The translations under genes were made by a program, and so were the position numbers. The notes beneath the pieces are model-generated. The model was not told where the DNA came from and did not search any database. It saw nothing but the letters and a program-made list of their open reading frames with translations. A stretch of DNA of 64,000 bases from Candidatus Latescibacterota bacterium (GTDB lineage Bacteria > Krumholzibacteriota > Krumholzibacteriia > JACNKJ01), in the NCBI GenBank assembly GCA_020633725.1, contig JACKDC010000004.1:1-64000 (forward strand). The letters are read 5' to 3'. Below, piece by piece: positions 27,789 to 35,827 of the stretch. Each line of letters opens with the position of its first letter. Position 1 is the stretch's first letter.

Positions 27789-28951
27789 CTCTCCCAGAGA
27801 TCGTGGAAGTGGGAGAAGACCGGGAGTCCCGTCTGGGCGTCGAGGTGCGCCATCTGGCTGATGTGCAGCTGGTGGTAGCCGGGGGTGGCCACGGTCCCCC
27901 AGCGATCGTACCAGGTCCAGGTCCCGGAGTCGTAGTAGGGGAGATCCAGTTCGAGCGTGCGAACGAAGGCTCGGTACATGCGCTCGGCCGCCGGGTCCCC
28001 GGTGTTGAACCACCAGTCCAGGATCGACCAGATGCCGAAGATGGCGCCGTTGAGCGTGTGTTGTGGCGGGAAGGACGGATACTCCTCGAGCCAGAGCCTG
28101 TCCCCTGGCGCCACCATGACGGAACCGCCCGGCAGCCCGGTCGGAAGCATGGCGGCCTGCATCGCCTGGCGGGCCGCGTCCAGATAGGCGGGATCCCCGC
28201 TGAGGAGATGGGCCCGCACGAGCACGGAGATCGTCAGGCCGTGGGTGAAGGCGCCGTTCCAGGGGGCGAGCAGCAGGACATGGCCGGGGTAGTCGAAGGG
28301 TTCGGGAAAGGCGAGACCGCCGAGGGGCGTGTGCTGGGCCCGCTCGAGCAACCAGTCCGTGAGGAACAGCGCCCGCTGGCGGTAGGACTCCTCCCCGCTG
28401 AGCTGGAAGTTCTCGAAGTTGGAGAGGATGATCTTGTTGATCCAGTGCCGCGAGTACACCGGCTCGTCGTAGCCCCAGACGTGGTGCAGCGGAATGTCCT
28501 GGGAATCCCGCAGCGTGTCGAGGCTGGCGAACGGACGATAGCCGGTCGTCAGGGCATGGTTGGGATAGGGCGGCGGCATGGGAAAGCCCGACTCGACGTC
28601 GAGCGGGGTCAGGCGCACGTCCGTGTCGTCCTCGTCCTCGGCGAGTTCCCGGTAGCGCAGCCAGCGCAGCTGACCGTCGGCGTCGTAGCCATAGGCGCGC
28701 AGCGTGCGTCCGGCGGCGCCCGCCAGCGCGGTGTCGCTCAGCGCGAGCCGGAAGGGCGGGTGCAGGATGCCCGTGAGCACGGAGTCCTGCGCGCCACCCA
28801 GCGTGTAGCAGACCGTCGCCAGACCGGCCCCCGCGTCCGGAGGCGCGCTGAAGTCGACCCGCAGCGCGGGCGCCTCGGGGGCCGTCGGCGAGTCGCTTCC
28901 GCTGCAGCCGCCCAGCGCGACGAGCAGCAGCATGCAGGCGACGCGCCTCAC
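27710..28951 (-). CDS. Lipoprotein with D-glucuronyl C5-epimerase-like domain
   Basis: 413 aa from GTG 28951, whose GTGA overlaps the lyase stop; the GGAG ~8 nt upstream supports it, whereas the ATG at 28987 would extend into the lyase gene. Lipobox 'ALGGC' with Cys16. Residues ~140-400 match the C-terminal domain of heparan/heparosan glucuronyl C5-epimerases: repeated helical hairpins, 'HTLNGAIFGIWSILDWWFNTGD', 'LPYYDSGTWTWYDRWGT' and 'GYHQLHISQMAHL', corresponding to the Y-H-x-x-H-I-x-Q-L catalytic region with conserved Tyr. The family converts glucuronate to iduronate in heparosan-type or related polymers. As a lipoprotein it would act on an exported polymer in the periplasm or outside. 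Coupled to a heparinase II/III-like lyase. Confidence 0.75.
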   Translation of the reverse strand: MRRVACMLLLVALGGCSGSDSPTAPEAPALRVDFSAPPDAGAGLATVCYTLGGAQDSVLTGILHPPFRLALSDTALAGAAGRTLRAYGYDADGQLRWLRYRELAEDEDDTDVRLTPLDVESGFPMPPPYPNHALTTGYRPFASLDTLRDSQDIPLHHVWGYDEPVYSRHWINKIILSNFENFQLSGEESYRQRALFLTDWLLERAQHTPLGGLAFPEPFDYPGHVLLLAPWNGAFTHGLTISVLVRAHLLSGDPAYLDAARQAMQAAMLPTGLPGGSVMVAPGDRLWLEEYPSFPPQHTLNGAIFGIWSILDWWFNTGDPAAERMYRAFVRTLELDLPYYDSGTWTWYDRWGTVATPGYHQLHISQMAHLDAQTGLPVFSHFHDLWESYLGPPASELGPSPTWTSTPSGARLP

Positions 28952-30900
28952 GACCGGCTCCGCGACAGCTGACCGCTTTCGAGCCAAAGCTCCAGCGTCT
29001 CCGGGCCGGACTCACGATCGATGCGAAGGCGGAGGTAGTCGTCCGGCCCCTCCGCCTCGCGCTCGAAAGCGAGCAGCGCGTCGCTGCCGTCACCCGCGTG
29101 AAGGAGCGTGGTGAAGGCGCTGCCACGACCGGCGCTGTAGACGGCGACGTCGTTGGCCTCCCGCTGACCGTAGGCCGGGGAGATCCAGCCTTGAGGCGGG
29201 TCTTCGACGCCGCGCAGGAGCGTCAGGTCCGTGGTGTCCAGCGAGGCGAGATCGAGCGTCGCGGCGCCGTCCGAGAGGCGCAGCATCGCCGCGTCGCCCG
29301 ACAGCGTCGCCGTCGGCGGAAAGTGGAAGAGCAGCGTCAGCGGACGCCCGCCGGGGCCGGAGCAGCGGTCCACGAGCAGCACGTCGTCGGGTGCGAGATG
29401 GACGAAGTGCCTGATCCAGCTGCGCCCGTCGCCCAGATCCAGGAGCGCCGCCTGCCAGGCCCAGTCGGCGCCCGTGCGCCAGAACAGGCGCTGCGGCGTC
29501 TCGCTGCGGCCGGCTTCGTCGCCGTCGGCGTGGACCAGCACGTTGTGGGCGGCGGGACTCGTGAAGAAGGCGCGCCAGGCGTCGTCGTTGTAGGTGTAGA
29601 AGCCCGAGTCCGTGACCAGCGGTCGGCCGTAGGCGCCGAGGCAGAAGGTCAGCGCATCGTCGTGTCCGTGCCAGCCGCCACGGGGTCCGACGTCGAACAC
29701 CGCGTGGGTTTCGAGCGCGTAGCTGCGGTCGACGCCCCACCCGCTGCGGAAGATGCTCGTGCCGGTCTCGGGATAGAGCGTGTAGCGACGCGTGGGTGCG
29801 ACGCCTGCGTCGCCCGAACTCAGGGCGAAGTCCAGCTCGTCGCTCAGACCCGCGTAGGCGCCGAGTGCGATGCTGCGCGGCGTGTCGCCGAGCATGGGCA
29901 AAGTCAGGCCGGGCGTCAGGATCTGCGCCCCGAAGCCTGGCATGCCCTGGAGTCTCGTCAGGGCCTCCGAGCCCAGGGTCGTCCCGGCGCTCTCCAGGAT
30001 CGACTGGACGGACCCGATGACCTCCATCATGAAGAAGTGGTAGGCGGGCGCCTGCTCGTTCTCCACGCCATCCGCGCTCAGCAGCTGCAGGATCTGGTCC
30101 TCGGTGCGGCCCAGGGCCAGATCGCGCCACTCCTCGCCGTCCAGGAACTGAGGCAGGATGAACGAGAGGACGAGCAGCGCGCGATTGTGCAGCGTGCCGT
30201 GGTTGTTGTACCAGTGGTAGTGCACGTCGTGGGCCAGCCTGTCGCCGTGCAGCCAGAACCAGATCAGGAAGCGGTGCATCAGCTGCGGCTCCATGCGCCC
30301 GCCGTCGATGAGCGCCAGCCAGACCGCAAGCCAGTGCTCCGTCCGCAGAGAGGCCGACATGTCGTACCAGGTCATGTCCAGCGGCCCCGTGCTTGCCAGC
30401 TTGTCGTCCGCGTAGTCCTGCATCAGGAAGAGCAGACGATCCAGGTAGGCCTCGTTCCCCGTCTCCTGCCAGGCCTGCAGGAGGGGAAGACTCCAGCGGA
30501 AGCTGTGGTACTGGAAGAGCCAGTTGCTGTCGCCGAAGGGATCTTCGTCCCAGGTCGGATCGTCCGGCAGCGTTGTGCTCGGGTGCGGCGGCAGCGAGAG
30601 CATGCCGCTCATGAGGGCATCGGCCAGGGGGACGGGATCGGCGAAGTGCTGGTGCGGGGGTTCGAGCGCGTCGGCGGCCGCGAGCGCGGCCAGCAGCGCC
30701 CGGGAGGCCTCCGCGCTGTCGCTGCGGGCCAGCGCGGCGCTCGCCTCGCTCAGCTCGGGCCTGGCCCAGTCCAGCAGGGGTGCGACCTGCGCGAAGCCCT
30801 CTCCGGCGGAGGTCGGCCCGGGCGCCGGCGTGGGTTCGGACGGGCCGCCGTCGCAGGCGGCGCAGAGCAGGAGCAGCACGGCAGGCCAGGTTGATCGCAC
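28948..30900 (-). CDS. Lipoprotein of the heparinase II/III family (polysaccharide lyase)
   Basis: 650 aa. Lipobox 'LLCAAC' (Cys ~16). Residues ~80-370 form the helical toroid, with 'YNNHGTLHNRALLVLS' holding the Asn-His pair, and residues ~380-650 the beta-sandwich, with 'GPRGGWHGHDDALTFCLG' and 'SPAAHNVLVH' supplying the catalytic/metal His residues. This family cleaves uronic-acid-containing polysaccharides by beta-elimination. Start ATG 30900 with GGAGGT ~10 nt upstream. Its partner downstream is a C5-epimerase-like protein, so both probably act on one uronan. Promoter at 30928-30956. Confidence 0.85.
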   Translation of the reverse strand: MRSTWPAVLLLLCAACDGGPSEPTPAPGPTSAGEGFAQVAPLLDWARPELSEASAALARSDSAEASRALLAALAAADALEPPHQHFADPVPLADALMSGMLSLPPHPSTTLPDDPTWDEDPFGDSNWLFQYHSFRWSLPLLQAWQETGNEAYLDRLLFLMQDYADDKLASTGPLDMTWYDMSASLRTEHWLAVWLALIDGGRMEPQLMHRFLIWFWLHGDRLAHDVHYHWYNNHGTLHNRALLVLSFILPQFLDGEEWRDLALGRTEDQILQLLSADGVENEQAPAYHFFMMEVIGSVQSILESAGTTLGSEALTRLQGMPGFGAQILTPGLTLPMLGDTPRSIALGAYAGLSDELDFALSSGDAGVAPTRRYTLYPETGTSIFRSGWGVDRSYALETHAVFDVGPRGGWHGHDDALTFCLGAYGRPLVTDSGFYTYNDDAWRAFFTSPAAHNVLVHADGDEAGRSETPQRLFWRTGADWAWQAALLDLGDGRSWIRHFVHLAPDDVLLVDRCSGPGGRPLTLLFHFPPTATLSGDAAMLRLSDGAATLDLASLDTTDLTLLRGVEDPPQGWISPAYGQREANDVAVYSAGRGSAFTTLLHAGDGSDALLAFEREAEGPDDYLRLRIDRESGPETLELWLESGQLSRSRS

Positions 30901-30927
30901 GGTCTACCTCCACGACACATCCCATTC

Positions 30928-30956
30928 AGTCTAGCAGCGCGTTCGGGCCCAGGCAA
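30928..30956 (-). promoter_or_regulatory. Promoter of the lyase-epimerase operon
   Basis: TTGCCT (-35, 30951-30956), 17-nt spacer, TAGACT (-10, 30928-30933) on the minus strand. It lies back to back with the trpA promoter, the two -35 boxes being 32 nt apart. Confidence 0.5.
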
Positions 30957-30988
30957 TCCGGAAGGCCATGCGCCGTGGTGCATCCTGC

Positions 30989-31017
30989 TTGTCAATGCGA
31001 ATCCCCCCGGATAGAAT
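30989..31017 (+). promoter_or_regulatory. Promoter of the trpA-wzz-ligase operon (leaderless)
   Basis: TTGTCA (30989-30994), 17-nt spacer, TAGAAT (31012-31017), the best match to consensus in the window. The ATG at 31024 starts 6 nt after the -10, and no Shine-Dalgarno sequence lies upstream, so the message should begin at the start codon. Confidence 0.65.
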
Positions 31018-31023
31018 CCCCGC

Positions 31024-31854
31024 ATGTCCAGCCAGCGCTATGCAGACGTCTTCGGCCGCCTGGCCAAGGCCGGCGAAGGGGCCTTCGTCCCCTTCACGGT
31101 GCTCGGCGATCCCGATCCCGAGACCAGCCTGGCGGTGATGGAAGCCTTCGCCGCCGGCGGCGCGGACATGCTCGAACTGGGGATCCCCTTCAGCGATCCC
31201 ATCGCCGACGGGCCGACGATCCAGGGCGCGGATCAGCGCGCTCTCGACGCGGGCACCACTCCGCAGGGCGCACTGGATCTCGTCGCGGAGTTCAGGAAGC
31301 GGCACCCGGAGCACCCCATCGGCCTGCTCGTCTATGCCAACCTCGTCGCGCGTGGCGGGGTCGAGGCCTTCTGCGGACGGCTGTCGCGCGCCGGGGTGGA
31401 CAGCATCCTCGTCGCCGATCTCCCCATGGAGGAAGGCAGGTCCCTGCGAAGGGCCGCGGACGCCGCCGGGGTCGGCAGCGTGGCGATGGTCACGCCCATG
31501 ACCGATTCGCGCCGCCTGGCCAAGGTGACGGCCCTGCCCGCTCCGTACATCTACGTGGTCAGCCGGGTCGGCATCACGGGCAAGGACGCCAGCCTGGCCG
31601 CCAGTGCGGCTCCTCTCCTGCGACGTCTCCGGCGGGTCAGCAGCACCCCCACGCTGCTGGGCTTCGGCATCGGCCAGCCCGCGGACGTGCGCAGCGCGGT
31701 GGCCCTCGGGGCCAGCGGGGCGATCAGCGGCAGCGCGGCCGTCGAGATCATCGCCCGGCACGCAGGGCGCGGCGCGCTGACCCGCGGGCGGCGGGCCGCC
31801 CTGTCGACGGACCTGCGTGAGTTCGTCGCGGCCATGAAGTCCGCAACGCGATGA
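31024..31854 (+). CDS. trpA: Tryptophan synthase alpha subunit
   Basis: 276 aa. The catalytic Glu51 and Asp62 lie in 'LELGIPFSDPIADGPTIQGA'. 'VTPMTDSRRL' and 'GFGIGQPADV' complete the TIM-barrel signature. Cleaves indoleglycerol phosphate and passes indole to TrpB. Separated from trpB by three polysaccharide-related genes, and its stop overlaps a Wzz-like gene by ATGA, so the Trp enzyme is co-transcribed with polysaccharide assembly genes. The start appears leaderless. Confidence 0.95.
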   Translation: MSSQRYADVFGRLAKAGEGAFVPFTVLGDPDPETSLAVMEAFAAGGADMLELGIPFSDPIADGPTIQGADQRALDAGTTPQGALDLVAEFRKRHPEHPIGLLVYANLVARGGVEAFCGRLSRAGVDSILVADLPMEEGRSLRRAADAAGVGSVAMVTPMTDSRRLAKVTALPAPYIYVVSRVGITGKDASLAASAAPLLRRLRRVSSTPTLLGFGIGQPADVRSAVALGASGAISGSAAVEIIARHAGRGALTRGRRAALSTDLREFVAAMKSATR

Positions 31855-33011
31855 ACAGGCTCGGCCGCGTCGTCGAGACAGACCTCGGCGAGCTGTTGGG
31901 AATCGCGCGCAGGCGCTGGAGCTGGCTGCTGGCCACGGGACTCGTGGCTGGCGTCGTGGCGCTGGGGGTCAGCTTCGCGATCCCGCCGCGTTACCACAGC
32001 GTCGCGTCCGTCCTGCCGGCGACCGGCGTCCTCAGGGACCGGGCGCTGTTGCTGGGGACGGGAGGGCTGGGCGGCGCGGCGCAGGTGCGGCCCAACACCT
32101 CGTCCAACGGCCAGAATCTCGTCGTCGCGTCGAGCCTCAAGGTCCGCGAGGAGATCGTCGACCAGCTGGAGCTGGTCCGCTTCTTCGGGCGGGAGGAGCA
32201 GGCGCGCAAGGATCCCGCCCTGGCCAGGGAACTGGCCATGGTCGACCTGCGCCTGGCCACGCACTTCGAGCTGTCGATCTACCGCGACGTGCTCTTCATC
32301 CACGTGATCACCCGCGACCCCGACATGAGCGCGACGATCGCCAACCTCTACATCGAGCTGATCCAGCGGGAGAACCTGTCACGCTACCACGCGCGGGCGA
32401 AGAGCATGGAGCGCTACCTGAGCCGGCAGCTCAGCACTCTGCGGGCGGAGATCGCGTCGGTGTCGGACTCCCTGGCGGCGCTCTACCGCGCCGATGGGCT
32501 CGTGGACATCGACGGCGAGCGAGACGATCTCTTCAGCCTCCTCACGACCCTGCGCCTGCAGCGGAGCGCACTGGCGCTGTCGCTGTCGCGCGAATCGCTC
32601 GACCGCAGCGCGGACGACCCGGCGCTCGCGCGCCTCCGCGACCAGATCAAGATCTACGATGCGTTCCTCGACTCCTACCGCCCCGGAGGGAGCGCCGAGG
32701 GAGCGAGGGATCTTCGCGCGCTGCTGGACCAGGGCCGAGTGCTTCAGCTGCGCGACGTGGAGGCCCGGCTCAAGAGCCTGCAGGCCCAGGAGGCCGACCT
32801 GCGGACGGAGCTCGAGGTGTCGGTGATGGAGGGCGCTCGCGACGAAGCCCTGCTGCCGGTCATGGACCGAGCCTTCCCCGCCAGCGAGCCCTACTGGCCC
32901 CGCCGCTGGCTGATCACGGTCTCCGCCATGCTGCTGGCGACGGGTGTGCTGTACCTGGGCCTGGTCTACCACGGCGCCCTTGTCGCGAGTTCCGCGCCGA
33001 GAGGGCGCTGA
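31851..33011 (+). CDS. Wzz/GNVR-like polysaccharide chain-length determinant or co-polymerase
   Basis: 386 aa. Two membrane helices bracket the protein (~24-46 and ~352-372). The middle is a long helical region with coiled coils (~175-330, 'YLSRQLSTLRAEIASVSDSLAALY'), as in Wzz/PCP co-polymerases. After TM1 comes 'PPRYHSVASVLP', a typical Wzz_N sequence. No BY-kinase domain or Walker motif is present. The family sets chain length in Wzy-dependent polymerisation, and the following gene is ligase/polymerase-like. The start overlaps trpA (ATGA). Confidence 0.78.
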   Translation: MNRLGRVVETDLGELLGIARRRWSWLLATGLVAGVVALGVSFAIPPRYHSVASVLPATGVLRDRALLLGTGGLGGAAQVRPNTSSNGQNLVVASSLKVREEIVDQLELVRFFGREEQARKDPALARELAMVDLRLATHFELSIYRDVLFIHVITRDPDMSATIANLYIELIQRENLSRYHARAKSMERYLSRQLSTLRAEIASVSDSLAALYRADGLVDIDGERDDLFSLLTTLRLQRSALALSLSRESLDRSADDPALARLRDQIKIYDAFLDSYRPGGSAEGARDLRALLDQGRVLQLRDVEARLKSLQAQEADLRTELEVSVMEGARDEALLPVMDRAFPASEPYWPRRWLITVSAMLLATGVLYLGLVYHGALVASSAPRGR

Positions 33012-34354
33012 TGTTCTCGGTCGTCCTCCTCGGTGGCCTCGCGGTGCTCGCGGCAGCCCTGCTGGTGGCAGGGCTGCGCTGGCCGGTCCTGCTGGTGCTC
33101 GGGGTGCTCTTCACGATGAGCCTCGACCACCTGGGGCGCCTGGGACTGGGCTTCCTCACCGCCAACAACCTCCTGAAGTCGGCGACGGTGGCCGCGGTCC
33201 TGCTGCGGCTGGTGCTGGGGGGCGAGCGCATCCGCCTGCCGGCGATGCTGCTGCACTTCGTTCCCTTCCTCGCGGTGGCGGGTCTCGCGTCGTTCTACAG
33301 CCCGGAGTACGTGGTCGCGTTCAACAGCTGGATGCGCCTGGTGTTCATCTGGGTGTTCACGCTGATCATCGCCAACGTGCTGCGGGGCGAGCGCGAGCTG
33401 AAGCTGGTGGTGGTCGTCATGGCCGTCGTGCTGGCGACGATCTCCGTCCTGGCGGTCGTCCAGGCGTCGCAGGCGTTCAGCGAGGGGCTGCTGGCCATCC
33501 GCAGGCTCGGCCAGGCCTACAGCGTCGGCGTGCGGGCCTCGGCGACGTTCTTCAACCCGAACAAGATGGCCGTTCACCTGGGAGGGATGAGCATCCTGGT
33601 GTTCGCGGGCCTGCCGAGCATCAGGCGGCGCTGGTTCCGGCTCTTCTGCTTCGGCTCGGTGCTGGCGGGGCTGCTGGCCATTCTGGTGTCGCTCTCCCGA
33701 AGCGGCTTCCTGATGGTGGGTGTGGCGGCCCTCGGCTTTCTGCTCTCACGGAGACATCGGCGCCACGCCCTCGCCCTGATTCTGCTGGGCCTGCTGGCGG
33801 TGACGGTGATCCTCACCGCCACGCCCTACCGGGACCCGCTGCTCGATCGTTTCGGCAGCTTCGGCAGCCTTGGCGACGACAGCTCCGGACAGGCGAGGAC
33901 CAGCTTGCTGATCACGGGGCTCTACGTCTTCGGCGACGGTCCCAACGCCCTCTGGGGGACAGGCTACAAGGGCTACACCCGGGCGATGCAGAGCCACCTC
34001 TATCCCCTGATGAGCCATGACGCCTACTACCACACGGGGATTCGCAACGGCCACAACGTGTGGATCGCGATACTGGCGGAGCTGGGTGTCCTGGGGATGC
34101 TGGCGATACTTCTCTTCTTCGCGACCGTCTACAGGGAGTTCGCCCGGCTCCACCGCTCGCGCCTGTCCGAGTTGCAGCGCTGCCTGCTCATCGGGCTGGT
34201 GATCTACGTCTCCGCCAAGCTCGTGGACTTCAACCTGAATCCCGAGTTCGAGGAGAACATGTTCTGGTATGCGCTCGGGATCCTCGGCGCGCTGAGCCTG
34301 AGCGCGGCGAACGCGCCCACCGACGCCCTGCCGCACGAACCCGACTACCAGTAA
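33011..34354 (+). CDS. O-antigen ligase / polymerase family membrane protein (Wzy_C)
   Basis: 447 aa, about 12 membrane segments. The large periplasmic loop and the following 'GHNVWIAILAELGVLGMLAILLFF' (~345-370) are typical of the WaaL/Wzy_C family, as is the 'SLSRSGFLMVGVAALGFLLSR' helix. Such proteins join or polymerise lipid-linked glycans at the outer face of the inner membrane. Whether this acts as ligase (WaaL) or polymerase (Wzy) cannot be told from sequence. The start (ATG at 33011) shares one base with the wzz stop (TGATG). The 3' end overlaps the convergent GT-C gene by 10 nt. Confidence 0.8.
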   Translation: MFSVVLLGGLAVLAAALLVAGLRWPVLLVLGVLFTMSLDHLGRLGLGFLTANNLLKSATVAAVLLRLVLGGERIRLPAMLLHFVPFLAVAGLASFYSPEYVVAFNSWMRLVFIWVFTLIIANVLRGERELKLVVVVMAVVLATISVLAVVQASQAFSEGLLAIRRLGQAYSVGVRASATFFNPNKMAVHLGGMSILVFAGLPSIRRRWFRLFCFGSVLAGLLAILVSLSRSGFLMVGVAALGFLLSRRHRRHALALILLGLLAVTVILTATPYRDPLLDRFGSFGSLGDDSSGQARTSLLITGLYVFGDGPNALWGTGYKGYTRAMQSHLYPLMSHDAYYHTGIRNGHNVWIAILAELGVLGMLAILLFFATVYREFARLHRSRLSELQRCLLIGLVIYVSAKLVDFNLNPEFEENMFWYALGILGALSLSAANAPTDALPHEPDYQ

Positions 34355-35655
34355 TAGCGCCCCAGGGCCTGCATCCCCAGCGCCTGCGCAAAGAGCAAGA
34401 GCGGCAGCAGGCGCTCGCGGGTGGGCTCCGTGCGGGACAGTCCGTCCAGCATGGGGAGGAGCAGGAGAGGCAGCAGGAAGAGGCCGGCGCGAGCGGTCTC
34501 CCCGGTGCGGAAAGCTCCGGACAGTAGCAGCAGAGCGAAGGTGACCAGACCCGCCAGCGTCCAGTCCCGCCAGGGGCCCGTTCCCCGACGCAGGCCGATT
34601 CCGATCGCTGCGACGGCGAAGGGTCCGAGGAAGAGCAGGGGCTCGGCCACGTCCTCGATCCGTGTCGCCAGGTAGGAGAGCGGGTCGGCCAGCAGCCAGA
34701 ATCCTTCCGGGTTCTCGAGGCGGGAGGCCGTGAAGAACGCCTGCCAGTAGTCGTAGCCGAGCAGGAGGCCCATCGCCGTCAGCAGGAGGCCGACGGCCGC
34801 GCACAGCCCCAGGGTCCTCCAGGCGCGACGTGTCTGCCGCCACTCCGTCCAGAGCAGCACCGGCGGGAGGAAGAGCACCGCGAAGGTCAGATTGGCGGCC
34901 AGGAACAGGAAGAGCAACGTGGGCGCGAGCGCGGTCCAGGAGCGCTGAGGGTGGAAGCTGGCGAGCACGGCCAGGAAGAGCGCGGCGATGAGCGCGTCCA
35001 GGCTCACGGCGAAGTAGATCTGCACGGCCGGCAGGAGGAAGAACAGCCACACGCCCCAGCGCGCGCGCTCGGGCGTCACGAAGCGCTGGAGGAAGCGCTC
35101 GAGATGGACGCCGCACAGGAGCAGGGCCGCAAGCGACAGCGCGAGTCCGATCAAGGCGGGCGCGCGGAGCCAGTCCGCGAGCACGCGAAACAGGAACAGC
35201 GCTCCCGGAGGATGGCTGCGGGAGTGATCGTTCAGGGTGGGCTGCAGGGCGTTGAAGCCGCGGAAGGCGCCGAGGGCGTCCGGCAGGGCGATCGCGTCGT
35301 GGTAGTACTGAATGCGGGCGCCGGCGTACTCTCCGGCGACGGGCCGGGACAGTCCGGTGGGCCAGCCCTGTCCGAGGTTGCTCAACAGCACCAGCGCGCT
35401 GCCGGTGAGCAGCAGCGCCGTCCGTCCCCTGCGCCAGATCCCGACGCGCTGCGCCCAGAGGAAGAGCGCCAGCGCGCCGGCGAGCACGAGGCACTGCCCG
35501 AGGCCGGGCACGCGCGGGTGGAAGATGCTCATCGGCCAGAAGAAGGGCGCGTTGAAGCTGGCCAGGCGCTTCAGAGCGTGCACCGCGCCGAAGCCCGCGG
35601 CCCACACGGCGCCGAAGAGGAGAGCCTGCCGGAGGAGACTCCGCGTCAGGGACAT
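34345..35655 (-). CDS. Multi-spanning membrane protein, GT-C / mannosyltransferase-like
   Basis: 436 aa from ATG 35655; a longer in-frame ATG at 35727 would lie on the -35 side of the likely promoter and is rejected. About ten hydrophobic helices. A Pro-rich periplasmic loop carries 'DHSRSHPPGALFLFRVL' (residues ~145-160); the 'HPPG' motif resembles GT87/GT-C glycosyltransferases, and 'YYHDAIALPDALGAF' lies ahead of it. No other catalytic motif is clear. Context with polysaccharide assembly genes supports a role in glycan synthesis, but it could also be an unrelated membrane protein. Confidence 0.5.
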   Translation of the reverse strand: MSLTRSLLRQALLFGAVWAAGFGAVHALKRLASFNAPFFWPMSIFHPRVPGLGQCLVLAGALALFLWAQRVGIWRRGRTALLLTGSALVLLSNLGQGWPTGLSRPVAGEYAGARIQYYHDAIALPDALGAFRGFNALQPTLNDHSRSHPPGALFLFRVLADWLRAPALIGLALSLAALLLCGVHLERFLQRFVTPERARWGVWLFFLLPAVQIYFAVSLDALIAALFLAVLASFHPQRSWTALAPTLLFLFLAANLTFAVLFLPPVLLWTEWRQTRRAWRTLGLCAAVGLLLTAMGLLLGYDYWQAFFTASRLENPEGFWLLADPLSYLATRIEDVAEPLLFLGPFAVAAIGIGLRRGTGPWRDWTLAGLVTFALLLLSGAFRTGETARAGLFLLPLLLLPMLDGLSRTEPTRERLLPLLLFAQALGMQALGRYYW

Positions 35656-35685
35656 GGGGCACTCGCTTGTGGGAGAACGAGCCCG

Positions 35686-35714
35686 GGTATAGCAGCTGCG
35701 GTCGGCGCCGCCAA
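35686..35714 (-). promoter_or_regulatory. Candidate promoter of the GT-C gene
   Basis: TTGGCG (35709-35714), 17-nt spacer, TATACC (35686-35691) on the minus strand, 30 nt before the start at 35655. Confidence 0.4.
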
Positions 35715-35734
35715 GGACTCTCGCCACTGCCCGA

Positions 35735-35764
35735 TTGACCGCCCCGCGCCCCGAATGCTAGCCT
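35735..35764 (+). promoter_or_regulatory. Candidate promoter of the OPT transporter operon
   Basis: TTGACC (35735-35740), 18-nt spacer, TAGCCT (35759-35764). Leader of ~55 nt before the GTG at 35828. Divergent from the GT-C promoter. Confidence 0.45.
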
Positions 35765-35827
35765 CTCGACTCTGGAAATCCCGTCCCCACAACGGCCTAC
35801 CTGCCCCCCCGACCGCGAGGTGACCGC

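Noticed and set aside
28951..28987. ATG start of the epimerase at 28987
   Set aside because: Would overlap the lyase by 40 nt; the GTG at 28951 forms a GTGA junction, has GGAG upstream and begins directly with the lipoprotein signal.
35655..35727. Longer N-terminus of the GT-C protein from 35727
   Set aside because: It would cover the promoter and adds non-hydrophobic, non-conserved residues.
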